DNA of 64,000 bases from Desulfitobacterium chlororespirans DSM 11544 (lineage in GTDB: Bacteria > Bacillota > Desulfitobacteriia > Desulfitobacteriales > Desulfitobacteriaceae). Location: NCBI RefSeq assembly GCF_900143285.1, contig NZ_FRDN01000019.1, positions 1-64,000 of the forward strand, written 5' to 3'. The stretch's first letter is position 1; every line of letters begins with the position of its first letter. Shown here in pieces: positions 1 to 7,640 of the stretch. Under the pieces are notes generated by a model. It did no database searches. It was not told the origin of the DNA and was given only the letters and a program-made list of their open reading frames with translations. Both the position numbers and the translations under genes were made by a program.

Positions 1-279
1 GTTTCGGTCGCGAGGGACGGCAATTTCACTTTCGCCGTAATCGCTGATGATGGTCTTGCGATTATAGCCATTTCGGCTGTTACCGGAGTTGTTTCCTTCA
101 ATGCTGTTTTTTTCATACCCCAGATGGTCTTGCATCTCTGCTTCCAGCATCTGCTCAATGGTTCCGGCAAACAGTCTTTTCAGTTTCGACTGAATATCCC
201 CTGTGCTTTGGCAGTCTTGCATCAGTAAGTTGACCAGTTCCATTTCCTTGTCTGTAAGAATGTTTTTTGACTGTTTCAT
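1..279 (-). CDS. IS256-family (mutator-type) transposase, N-terminal part cut by window edge
   Basis: Ninety-three codons are visible and the frame stays open at base 1, so the catalytic core lies outside the window. The protein has the typical IS256 N-terminus: a helical start, then EQMLEAEMQDHLGYEK and the NNSGNSRNGYNRK stretch that precedes the DDE domain. The ATG at 277-279 follows GGAGG by 7 bases. These enzymes act as cut/copy-and-paste DNA transposases of their own element. The gene reads away from the accessory genes to the right. Whether the element is intact cannot be judged from this end. Confidence 0.9.
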   Translation of the reverse strand, partial: MKQSKNILTDKEMELVNLLMQDCQSTGDIQSKLKRLFAGTIEQMLEAEMQDHLGYEKNSIEGNNSGNSRNGYNRKTIISDYGESEIAVPRDRN

Positions 280-316
280 TCCATAACCTCCACTTTTGTC
301 TTATGTGGAGATTATT

Positions 317-345
317 GCCATTTACACGGGTGTTTAGTCAGTCTC
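317..345. repeat. Probable terminal inverted repeat of the IS256 element
   Basis: Upstream of the transposase start, the minus strand reads GAGACTGACTAAACACCCGT followed by GTAAATGGC. IS256-family ends commonly finish in GTGTAAA, so this is the likely outer end of the element. The partner end lies outside the window, so the exact boundary is inferred. Confidence 0.45.
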
Positions 346-352
346 TAAACAT

Positions 353-420
353 GGTAAACAAATTCATTGTCATTACTGGTAAACTAATTCGCTGTCACGT
401 GGTAAAGAAATTCGTTGACA
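353..420. repeat. Three imperfect 20-bp direct repeats, likely relic end of an IS21-type element
   Basis: Near-identical units start at 353, 378 and 401 with 25- and 23-bp spacing. On the minus strand each reads TGACA(A/G)(T/C)GAATT(T/A)(G/C)TTTACC or close to it, and the outermost unit begins TGTCAACGAATT. Multiple 20-bp repeats at the termini are characteristic of IS21-family elements. The IS256 copy lies just inside, which suggests one element inserted into the end of another. No istA/istB coding sequence is visible here. Confidence 0.45.
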
Positions 421-421
421 T

Positions 422-655
422 TCACAGATAGAATTCATCTTCTGTCCAATAGAATAATTCCTTAAATACCTTTAAACATTTAAAATATTGCTCTCTAAAA
501 AGATACTTAGGCAATAGGTCTTCAATTCGATCAGCGATGCTCATATCATTTACTATTTCAATATTTGCTCCATAAAAAATTTCAACTTCTAAAAAATGAT
601 GGACAATATAATTAAATGTTTTAATATGCTCAGTTTGGAAAACAATCACATGCAC
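422..655 (-). CDS. Small hypothetical protein, 77 residues
   Basis: No family is recognised. The ORF is AT-rich and starts at a GTG (653-655) that abuts a GAGGTG motif, so the spacing from the ribosome binding site is poor. Its stop lies two bases from the outermost IS21-like repeat, so the original gene may have been cut by that insertion. The product has an acidic second half (VNDMSIADRIEDLLP) and no signal peptide or membrane segment. It may be a genuine small gene or the remnant of a longer one. Confidence 0.35.
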   Translation of the reverse strand: MHVIVFQTEHIKTFNYIVHHFLEVEIFYGANIEIVNDMSIADRIEDLLPKYLFREQYFKCLKVFKELFYWTEDEFYL

Positions 656-752
656 ACCTCATTTTAGATTAAGTTAAGGAATATAATATTAAAGGTTATG
701 ATATCAATTATACACCGTTTGATCTGCTGATTGCGAATTAACTCACTATGCA

Positions 753-787
753 AAACACTCCCTGGTTCTTTTCCCCAAGGAGTGTTT
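753..787 (-). terminator. Intrinsic terminator of the cupin gene
   Basis: AAACACTCC (753-761) pairs with GGAGTGTTT (779-787). On the minus strand the stem is followed by a short T-run (GTGTTTTGC). It lies 125 bp after the cupin stop codon. Confidence 0.5.
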
Positions 788-912
788 CCCGTATTCGACT
801 TGCCTTCCACAAATTGTCCCTATGATACCGTGGACTTGGCGGAAAGCTATGTTCTTTTTACATTAACAGTATAAAAAAGAGTTCTTCACATGGCAAGGAT
901 AAAGATAAGTCA

Positions 913-1260
913 TTAAACATTGGCATCTGTTGCAAAAGCCTCTGAACCCATTGGTGAAATTGTGACGTAAAGGCGCAAGACCCCTTCGCCGATGTTTATA
1001 ACCTGCAGGCTTTCCTGCCCATCAACCTGCATTAACTCACCCACTTGCAACGAGGTCTCATTGCCATCCGTGACAACCTTGGCATTTCCCTCCATGACCT
1101 GCAGGAAAAGGGTGGATTCCAGATGGGTGTGTCCCGGTAGTATTTCCCCTTTTGCAATGTTTAGAACAAAGGCAATGACATTATCGCTTTTGAAAAGCAT
1201 CCGCTTGGCGATTTTGCCTTGGGGCTCATGAAAATAATCATTGAAAATGAACTTATTCAT
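913..1260 (-). CDS. Cupin-domain small protein
   Basis: A 115-residue single-domain cupin. The first cupin motif is visible as GHTHLESTLFLQVMEG (about residues 43-58), with two histidines and a glutamate able to bind a metal. The second motif region (MQVDGQESLQVINIG) lacks a clear histidine, so metal binding is uncertain. The ATG follows AAAGGAGGATTTATCT, a strong ribosome binding site. The protein is probably cytoplasmic. Cupins of this size act as small-molecule binders, isomerases or stress proteins, and the sequence does not say which. It appears monocistronic and has its own terminator. Confidence 0.8.
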   Translation of the reverse strand: MNKFIFNDYFHEPQGKIAKRMLFKSDNVIAFVLNIAKGEILPGHTHLESTLFLQVMEGNAKVVTDGNETSLQVGELMQVDGQESLQVINIGEGVLRLYVTISPMGSEAFATDANV

Positions 1261-1438
1261 AGATAAATCCTCCTTTAATTTAAACCTGAATTTTAATATA
1301 CCCTATTTGACATATAATAACTGATTCCTTTTCTGCAACATGTTCAAATATACAAAAAAGCACCTCACAGGAAATGCTACATCTTTTTGGGAATAACAGT
1401 GCGAAAAAATTTATGCCAGTCTCGCTTTACGCAGCTAC

Positions 1439-2275
1439 TCACTTCTGAGAAATTGCTAAGATATGTGTGGAAAGTCCCATAATATCATCTCTTATATCAA
1501 GCATTCTTACAGTTTTCATCAGTGCCTCACGGGAATCAGTATTTTTCCATAGTTCGTCAATATTCGGAGCCAACCAGGCACCACCAACTACACCATGAAC
1601 AACATGAGAATGAAATCCGCCTTCAGATAATTCAGCCTTCAGTTCATCCGCACTATGAAAATGCGAACGTCCTATTCCTCTATAGTTGCTGTTCGTTGGC
1701 TTTATATGCTCACCGTCCAGAAGCTCTCTGGCAACCATATTCATAAAAGAGTCTTCTTCAAGCAATCTATTTCGAGTTCCAAAAACGGAGGTTGCCCATA
1801 ATAACGTTGCGTATGGCGTAATAGCCGCCGTAAACAAATGGCCATTTTTCTTCAAAAGGCGAAAACACTCTTTTATAGCCAATAGCCGCTCTGATTTTTC
1901 CACAATATGATAAAGAGGTCCCATCAATAGTATTGCGTCTGCGCTTGAATCAGAACGTGGGATATCTCTTGCATCAGCTACTTCTCTTGCTGCCAGTTTT
2001 ACTTCCGGATAACATGAACTCAACTCTTCAGACATCGCAATGTTCGTTTCGGAAATGTCAAAGAGATGCACCTCATATCCAAGAGAGGCAAGCCACCATG
2101 AGTATTCACCATATCCCCCGCCAATATCATATATAACTGACGGAGGTTTGGGGAGCGTCTCCATCAACAATTCCTTTGTGCGTTCAAATTCAATAAGGCC
2201 CAAATCTGTTCGAAGCCTATCGCGTTCAATTCCGGCATTATATCCAGCCAGAACATTTTTGTCTATAGTTTTCAT
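1439..2275 (-). CDS. Class I SAM-dependent methyltransferase
   Basis: Motif I is VIYDIGGGYGEYSWWL with acidic loop VHLFDIS, giving an S-adenosylmethionine-binding Rossmann fold. Post-motif segments ILLMGPLYHI and the ECFRLLKKNGHLF strand fit the Methyltransf_11/25 group. The substrate is not predictable. An upstream in-frame ATG at 2288 exists, but its codons encode the GGAGGA ribosome binding site, so the ATG at 2273-2275 (MKTIDKNV) is preferred, giving 278 residues. The gene stands alone between a cupin and an AT-rich defence-like cluster. Confidence 0.85.
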   Translation of the reverse strand: MKTIDKNVLAGYNAGIERDRLRTDLGLIEFERTKELLMETLPKPPSVIYDIGGGYGEYSWWLASLGYEVHLFDISETNIAMSEELSSCYPEVKLAAREVADARDIPRSDSSADAILLMGPLYHIVEKSERLLAIKECFRLLKKNGHLFTAAITPYATLLWATSVFGTRNRLLEEDSFMNMVARELLDGEHIKPTNSNYRGIGRSHFHSADELKAELSEGGFHSHVVHGVVGGAWLAPNIDELWKNTDSREALMKTVRMLDIRDDIMGLSTHILAISQK

Positions 2276-2687
2276 ATGAAATCCTCCCATAATTATTCCT
2301 GCTGCATACTTTATAATTCTGTTGGGGGAGATCTTGTTGTTCCGGCATGATATTCACCTTCCCTCTTTGATGAGTGGTTTACGATAGTCTTTGCATCATA
2401 GTATCAGGTTTTTGGATAGAAAGAAAGACATCGCTTCTCCTTGTCTGAAGCTATGTCTTTTCTGTGAAAACAGTGGGAAAAAGATTTTTGAGTTTTAGCA
2501 AAACATATCTCAAGTAAGTAAAATAATATGCTTAGTTTAAACATAATGGGAAATTCATAATGCTCAGAGATGTTTCTACTTATTTATTGTGGAGTGGAGT
2601 TGACTTTGACGAAATGGTCACAGAAGACGGAGGATTCCATCTGCCGGTATTTTGTTTTGCTTATAGTATCCATTCATGCTACATTGC
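2276..2687. other. Intergenic region, 412 bp
   Basis: It contains one clear hairpin (2424-2460, listed separately). A plus-strand 43-codon ORF at 2560-2691 has no ribosome binding site and was not accepted. Nothing else was recognised. Confidence 0.5.
2424..2460 (-). terminator. Hairpin, possible terminator of the HEPN-like gene cluster
   Basis: AAAGACAT-GCTTC pairs with GAAGC-ATGTCTTT, with one mismatch. The minus strand continues into CTTTCTTTCT, moderately T-rich. It lies about 230 bp after the stop at 2688, so the assignment is tentative. Confidence 0.35.
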
Positions 2688-3836
2688 CTAATATAGCGGG
2701 TATTCTGCAATATCATCTTTTGTAAATCCAATCCATAGCAAACTCATATTCCTGATTAACTTGTCGAGGAGGATGATCAAATGCTGTGTGTTAGAATCGT
2801 TTTTGAAATCATAGTAATACGCATATCCATGGGCAATAGTGCGCCTGATTTCCTTGATTTGTTCGCTGACCTTGTCTGAAGACAATTTAGAGCTCGATAA
2901 CAATTGTGGGAATTCTTTGAACATATATGCCAACTCATTTTTTAGCGTAAACTTAGAATTCTGAGCTTTCTTATGATCCAGTTTGTCGAACAAATACTCG
3001 AATGCCATAACCTGTTCCACAAATCGTTGCGGCGAAAACATAGAATCAAAATTCCCTAAATGTCCCAATGGTATGCTTTGCGTTATTTTATTCCCCGAAT
3101 CTAATGCTATGTTATGCAAGATTTTCGGGATGTATTTCATAACGTCAAGTTCATGGAAGAATCCATCATGCCACGAGAACGCATCATCTGAAACGAGAGG
3201 ACAGTAAAACCAGCCTGCTTTTAAGCCCTTTTTATATAAGGTAATCCGATTGAATGGGACCTCTGCGTAGGATATCATAAACATTGCGAGTCGGTACAAA
3301 ACCACCGAAATATCATAGCACTCCTGTATGTCATCAGTTTGAAGCGGGAGCAGTAGTTCTCCCTTTCGATCAAAGTCTTCCAAAAGGCCAAGACGATTAT
3401 CGTGTCCTATACGGAATGTTAATTCATATTGCCTACCTTTCATAGAAAACGGTACTTTGTATGCATCTTTGGGCTCCACTGCCAGATTAGAACCTGCTCT
3501 GACCATATTCAAGTATTTATATTTGTACCTGAAAATGTCGTCGAGAAACGGTGATTGAAGGCCTATGGTGTCGTATCCATCTTCCGATGCAAGCATATTG
3601 ATGATATAACAGCGCAAATAGCAAGTGCTTCCCATAGAGTGCTCTACAAAAAAAGTTGCTTTTTGCCCTTGGATTCCGCTGCCAAAATACTGTCCCTGAA
3701 GAATATAATTCGTCTTAAAATTGTATTCCTTTGAAAAATCATTCAGTAAACTATCATCTGTAAATAGTTCCATACGATAATTTTCAATTACGAACGGAAT
3801 TTTCCCTTCTTTGAAGAAAACAAACCCTTTAACCAT
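2688..3836 (-). CDS. ApeA/HEPN-like protein, putative defence nuclease
   Basis: A 382-residue soluble protein. The C-terminal 70 residues look like a HEPN domain of the ApeA type: IKEIRRTIAHGYAYYYDF carries an R-x4-H motif, followed by a long helix LIILLDKLIRNMSLLWIGF. In known HEPN ribonucleases this R/H pair is catalytic. The N-terminal 300 residues are beta-rich and unrecognised. The start is set by GAGGTGA just before ATG at 3834-3836. It is the last gene of a minus-strand cluster headed by a KilA-N protein, about 85 bp after its neighbour. Phage abortive infection is a plausible but unproven role. Confidence 0.55.
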   Translation of the reverse strand: MVKGFVFFKEGKIPFVIENYRMELFTDDSLLNDFSKEYNFKTNYILQGQYFGSGIQGQKATFFVEHSMGSTCYLRCYIINMLASEDGYDTIGLQSPFLDDIFRYKYKYLNMVRAGSNLAVEPKDAYKVPFSMKGRQYELTFRIGHDNRLGLLEDFDRKGELLLPLQTDDIQECYDISVVLYRLAMFMISYAEVPFNRITLYKKGLKAGWFYCPLVSDDAFSWHDGFFHELDVMKYIPKILHNIALDSGNKITQSIPLGHLGNFDSMFSPQRFVEQVMAFEYLFDKLDHKKAQNSKFTLKNELAYMFKEFPQLLSSSKLSSDKVSEQIKEIRRTIAHGYAYYYDFKNDSNTQHLIILLDKLIRNMSLLWIGFTKDDIAEYPLY

Positions 3837-3924
3837 CAAATCACCTCATTTCACCTGTTTATACATTAATGACTGTAGGTTTTTTCCGATAAAACCTTAT
3901 TACAGCTGGTTCGGTTGCCCAGCC

Positions 3925-5121
3925 TTATTCTTCGTTTTCGCTATTTTTAATTTTCATTTTCGACAAGGATCCGGCAACTATTCCGCTCATTTGATCGATT
4001 TCATCCACAGTCAGCAATTCGTTATGTTCTACGAAATATGGTGTATCGTCAAAACGAAAAACAGAAATATACGCCTCATCATAAGGCTGATTCACCAGAT
4101 TTTCTGCTTCAGAAAAACACTTGAAATCGAGCCCAGACCACGACATCGCCTTTCTATTTGTGTTTCTATCAGTAAAATACATACTCAGTCCATGACTGCT
4201 GTAGATTTTTACTGCCTTTTCACATGATGATATAAGCAGTACGCTAATAATATCATCCTTGGGCAGAAGATGCAGTTGAGCAAAAATCTCATCCAGCCTG
4301 CTTGAATCAATATACTGATGTTTCATTACATTGAACGTAGCCTCATTCTTCTTTTCCTCAGATGAAAAAGAATCATATGTGCCCATATACAGTTCGGTAC
4401 GCTTATATTGTTCTATCGTGGACACCCCAATATATTTTTTGACAAACTCCTCGCTATAGGGGTCGGTCATGGAATCAAAGCAACGATAAAGAATATCCTC
4501 GTCCATAATCAAAACAGGAAAAGGATCAATAGCCAGACGCATTACAGCTACAACGCCTATGCACCGCTGGAGATGTTTTTCAAACATATGTATAAAAAAT
4601 TCTTGAGGTTTGTTCTGATTCATCGGATGATTCCGTAATACATAGAAATGCTGCAATCCCTGTTTGTGAACATATTTGTTCAATTCTGCGCTTAGACTCT
4701 TGGCGCCAGAAAAGAAAGCTGGCATTTTTGTTTTCATATCAACAAAGACATTTCCACATTGGGACAGTTGCTTAATCATCTGTCCTTGCATTGGGAAGTC
4801 TGCTGTAGATTTCCATGCACTCAAAAACTTCTCACGCCCATCATCAGGCATATCGTCCAAAAACACCATCGTCGTTGATATGTCCACGGCTGATCGCAAG
4901 GAGTAATAAGCGCAATCAAAATAGCCTTGCTCAAACAGTTCTATCGCATTTACCAGTTGTTGCTCTGCCTCCATAATGAAGGTATTGCAAATATTCCCAT
5001 CTATTCGTCCAGACCAACTATGCTCAATATTGATCAAATCGGAATAGAATTGCTCCTTGTTCTTTAACTCAACAGGGCGTACATTTTCATGGCTGCGCCA
5101 GTCCATGTATGGATTGCCCAA
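3925..5121 (-). CDS. Hypothetical protein with weak HEPN-like features
   Basis: A 398-residue cytoplasmic protein of no recognised family. Residues about 55-160 are helical and resemble the HEPN fold seen in several defence proteins: GYFDCAYYSLRSAVDIS (a helix with a conserved R) and, 75 residues on, LNKYVHKQG. The C-terminal half is mixed alpha/beta with no clear catalytic motif. The start codon is TTG at 5119-5121, preceded by GGGAGTG with a 7-base gap. It lies between the zinc-ribbon gene (83-bp gap) and the ApeA-like gene (about 85-bp gap), and all three have similar AT-rich codon use, suggesting one operon. Confidence 0.5.
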   Translation of the reverse strand: MGNPYMDWRSHENVRPVELKNKEQFYSDLINIEHSWSGRIDGNICNTFIMEAEQQLVNAIELFEQGYFDCAYYSLRSAVDISTTMVFLDDMPDDGREKFLSAWKSTADFPMQGQMIKQLSQCGNVFVDMKTKMPAFFSGAKSLSAELNKYVHKQGLQHFYVLRNHPMNQNKPQEFFIHMFEKHLQRCIGVVAVMRLAIDPFPVLIMDEDILYRCFDSMTDPYSEEFVKKYIGVSTIEQYKRTELYMGTYDSFSSEEKKNEATFNVMKHQYIDSSRLDEIFAQLHLLPKDDIISVLLISSCEKAVKIYSSHGLSMYFTDRNTNRKAMSWSGLDFKCFSEAENLVNQPYDEAYISVFRFDDTPYFVEHNELLTVDEIDQMSGIVAGSLSKMKIKNSENEE

Positions 5122-5204
5122 ATCATTTCACTCCCTTACAATTAAGCCCGTCAATATAGATGTCACAGAGACAGCAACCGTCCAATCTAACAATCGCCAC
5201 CTGT

Positions 5205-5816
5205 TTAATTGTCGTATTCCTGGATTAAAGTCCGGCCTTTGAAGTAGACCTCGATCTTTGAAAGAACCTTTGCCGGATCCATGTCTTTATGATCACTCGT
5301 TAGTTGCCCTTTTTCTGGCTTGATAAAGAATTGTGCCTTTTCAGAAGAGTCCTTGTGCCCTACATAGACCACGATAATGGTATCGCCGTCTTTATCAGTC
5401 TTTACATTAGTGGTAATCCAATAACCGGATTCATCCTTTTTTCTTTCTTTTATTTCATGGACATACCAATCATCTAAACGTACAAGCTTAGCATCCTTGA
5501 ACTCAGGAATATTCAACATTCTCAAGCATCTGCTTTTCAATTCACGGGGATTTTCAATTTCAATATTTTTACGGCACTTGGGGCATTGATAAACGACAGA
5601 ACTGTATGATGTATCCACAATTCCTAACTCTATCTCCGGATGAGCAGTGCAGTGGAAATGGATACCATCTTGGTTGCAGCTGTAGTATGTTCTCCAATTT
5701 CTTTCCAACGTGCTAAAGTTTGTACAATCGCCAAACGTTAGTTTGTCATCATCAAATAAGAAACATTTCCGAAAAGAAATATCATCATTCAAGCGGTAAA
5801 TTTCTTTGTCTCCCAT
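5205..5816 (-). CDS. Zinc-ribbon-containing hypothetical protein
   Basis: A 203-residue protein. HCTAHPEIELG followed by YQCPKCRKNIE (about residues 55-85) gives a cysteine/histidine set able to bind one zinc, like nucleic-acid-binding ribbons. A basic segment (LKSRCLRML) follows, then a beta-rich region with YVHEIKERKKDESGYW. The ATG follows GGAGGTATAATA. Upstream is a KilA-N gene and downstream an HEPN-like gene. No enzymatic motif is seen. A nucleic-acid or sensor role within the cluster is inference only. Confidence 0.5.
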   Translation of the reverse strand: MGDKEIYRLNDDISFRKCFLFDDDKLTFGDCTNFSTLERNWRTYYSCNQDGIHFHCTAHPEIELGIVDTSYSSVVYQCPKCRKNIEIENPRELKSRCLRMLNIPEFKDAKLVRLDDWYVHEIKERKKDESGYWITTNVKTDKDGDTIIVVYVGHKDSSEKAQFFIKPEKGQLTSDHKDMDPAKVLSKIEVYFKGRTLIQEYDN

Positions 5817-6077
5817 TATTATACCTCCATCAGAGCTTTTTGATTTTCTTTATTGGTGCCAACGTACAAAGGAAGGCTTTATTTGTTTTCAATCCTCATC
5901 ATGTAAATCTTTCAACTTCTCACGCAGCCTAATTGTCTCCGCAAGCAATCCTACCACATTTTCAATGTGGGTAAAAGTATGGCACAATAGAAGTTTAAAC
6001 TTCCCATTATTGCTAAACTGGAAACCCTACAAAAAATATATTTAGGTTTGCACCTATCTAAACCGCAACTCTGTGCA
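5817..6077. other. Intergenic region with possible tiny coiled-coil ORF
   Basis: On the minus strand at 5889-5987 a 32-codon frame starting at TTG encodes an amphipathic helix (LLAETIRLREKLKDLHDED). It has no convincing ribosome binding site and may be a remnant of a longer gene. Nothing else was recognised. Confidence 0.25.
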
Positions 6078-6698
6078 TCAAGATTCAGCCTCGTTCCCAT
6101 GAGCTGGTGATTCATCCGATTCAAGCTGATAACTCCTATACCTTTTCACCATCTCCAGCATCACCTCTGGAAACAGCCAAGCACGAAATGCTTCAGCTAT
6201 TTCTGGATGTGCCATTGTTCCGCCATTCTTGCCTGCTTTTGATTCGATTCCGACTGCCTTAGTAGCACTGATCCATATCTTTGGCGTTAGGGTAGCGCTG
6301 CTTGTCCGAATGGTTTGGATGAGCTTTTCACACTCATCATCAAGAAAGTTTGGATTAAACCTTTTTTCCCATAGTCTTAAATACTCAATGGTATTGCTGT
6401 TGCGCAGCCAACTTTGAACAAGGTACCCTGGAGATTTCCCATTCTTTTCTCGTGCGATATCCGTAAGTGATATATAAGGACTGTGTCCCCAATTGGCATC
6501 GACCATCTTTTCTCCAATAGAAGATAGATGGGAACCGGGGACATCCAACAGATTCAGTTGTTCAAAGAGATGATCAGACATATAGTCCGCGTGTTCTTGT
6601 GTAAAGATTCCCTTCTCGACAAGGCTCTTCAAAACTTTTTCCTGTGATATCCTATACGTCCAAATTGCTTCAGCACGCCGTTTTTCAGCTTCAGTCAT
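6078..6698 (-). CDS. KilA-N domain protein
   Basis: About 206 residues. The central region matches the KilA-N DNA-binding fold found in phage and large-virus proteins: YISLTDIAREKNGKSPGYLV, then WLRNSNTIEYLRLWEK, then the hallmark AVGIESKAGKNGGTMAHPEI leading to an AFRAWLFPE helix. An in-frame GTG at 6705 lies inside the ribosome binding site GAGGTGA, so ATG at 6696-6698 is preferred. It heads the minus-strand cluster and lies next to a recombinase fragment, which supports phage or mobile-element origin. It may act as a DNA-binding regulator or phage antirepressor-like protein. Confidence 0.8.
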   Translation of the reverse strand: MTEAEKRRAEAIWTYRISQEKVLKSLVEKGIFTQEHADYMSDHLFEQLNLLDVPGSHLSSIGEKMVDANWGHSPYISLTDIAREKNGKSPGYLVQSWLRNSNTIEYLRLWEKRFNPNFLDDECEKLIQTIRTSSATLTPKIWISATKAVGIESKAGKNGGTMAHPEIAEAFRAWLFPEVMLEMVKRYRSYQLESDESPAHGNEAES

Positions 6699-6760
6699 GC
6701 CGCTCACCTCAATTCTACTTATACGGATATTATATCAAGATGAGCGTGACTTGCATAGCC

Positions 6761-7393
6761 TTAATATTCCAAATCATGCCTCATTTCGTGTTTATACTCG
6801 ATTTCTAACCCGCCATCATGTCGAATCAGGATTCGTTCAATAGCGCTTTTGATAGCTTCCTCATCCCATTCCGCCATGTTAAGTGCCGTGCAAAGATATT
6901 CCTTAATTACGTCTTTACTGAGAGACGGTGCGTTTTGACAAATCTTCTTTCCATGCTCGACTTTATTGGCGCAGCGCCAGACTACCTCGCCGGAAGGGCG
7001 GGGGATGCGCCGATAATGAGCGCCACATTCCACACAAACCAAAAGACTACTCAGTACATTCTGTGAACTGTACCGAGTGGCCTTCCTCTGGTTGGTATCT
7101 TCATCTATGTTGCTACGGTTTCCCTTGTCGACTTGAACGGCGAAGTAATCCTCGAAGCTGATAATATAGCCGATATACTTAGCGTTGGACAAAAGTTTAC
7201 TGATCGCCGGTCGTGTCCATTTTTCCTGCCCGGTTGGGGAAGAGATCCCGTGTCTAAAAAGAAAATCCGCGATACCACCCAAGCTATCACCGTTTAAATA
7301 CCGCTGAAAGATTTCTTTTACTACCTCTGCCTGCTGAGGTTCTACAAAGATACCATCCTGCTTCTGAACAAAACCATATGGGATATATACCAT
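6761..7393 (-). CDS. Serine recombinase C-terminal type protein lacking the catalytic domain
   Basis: The 210 residues contain the Recombinase domain (IPYGFVQKQDGIFVEP, then QRYLNGDSLGGIADFLFRHG) and the zinc beta-ribbon (LLVCVECGAHYRR ... WRCAN ... CQNAP) of large serine integrases. The N-terminal resolvase domain with the nucleophilic serine is absent. There is nevertheless a good ribosome binding site (AGAGAGG, 8 bases before the ATG), and stand-alone proteins of this architecture are known in clostridial mobile elements. It cannot cut DNA by itself. It may be an accessory DNA-binding factor or a decayed integrase. Confidence 0.75.
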   Translation of the reverse strand: MVYIPYGFVQKQDGIFVEPQQAEVVKEIFQRYLNGDSLGGIADFLFRHGISSPTGQEKWTRPAISKLLSNAKYIGYIISFEDYFAVQVDKGNRSNIDEDTNQRKATRYSSQNVLSSLLVCVECGAHYRRIPRPSGEVVWRCANKVEHGKKICQNAPSLSKDVIKEYLCTALNMAEWDEEAIKSAIERILIRHDGGLEIEYKHEMRHDLEY

Positions 7394-7425
7394 GATTCTT
7401 ACCTCTCTTTCTTAACTATAAAAGC

Positions 7426-7484
7426 CACGTATATTAGGATTTAAATTAAAGAAAGTACCAAAAGTCAATATACGTGACTTTTGG
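7426..7484. repeat. Nested dyads upstream of the recombinase gene
   Basis: CACGTATATT (7426-7435) is repeated inverted at 7467-7476. The second arm lies inside another perfect hairpin, CCAAAAGTCA (7458-7467) with TGACTTTTGG (7475-7484). The position just upstream of the recombinase fragment fits an operator or a recombination half-site; which one cannot be told. Confidence 0.45.
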
Positions 7485-7539
7485 TGCTTGTCTTTTGTTT
7501 TGACACTGGCTCCAATCCTGAGTTTCGTGTCATTTTCTT

Positions 7540-7589
7540 ATAAAATAGCAACAGACCTGTCTTTTGCTTCTGCAAAAAACAGGTCTGTT
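7540..7589 (-). terminator. Intrinsic terminator behind the tRNA-Leu fragment
   Basis: A perfect 10-bp stem, AACAGACCTG (7550-7559) with CAGGTCTGTT (7580-7589). On the minus strand it is followed by GCTATTTTAT. It starts five bases after the CCA of the tRNA fragment, as for a normal tRNA transcription unit. Confidence 0.65.
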
Positions 7590-7593
7590 TACG

Positions 7594-7632
7594 TGGTGTC
7601 GATGGCCGGAGTCGAACCGGCAGGGGGTATTA
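7594..7632 (-). pseudogene. tRNA-Leu 3' fragment (T-arm, acceptor 3' strand, CCA)
   Basis: The minus strand reads GCCGGTTCGACTCCGGC, a perfect T-stem/loop, followed by CATCGAC-A-CCA, the acceptor 3' strand, discriminator and encoded CCA. GATAATACC just before resembles the long variable arm of a leucine tRNA. The matching 5' half (GTCGATG, D-arm, anticodon) is absent; aldo/keto reductase sequence occupies its place. This is what remains after an integration, deletion or recombination at a tRNA gene. Confidence 0.65.
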
Positions 7633-7640
7633 TCCGACAC

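Noticed and set aside
353-420. Three regularly spaced 20-bp repeats as a CRISPR array
   Set aside because: The repeats are separated by only 3-5 bases, are imperfect, and match IS21-type ends; there are no spacers or cas genes.
2560-2691. 43-codon plus-strand ORF
   Set aside because: No ribosome binding site and overlap with the end of the HEPN-like gene; no recognisable motif.
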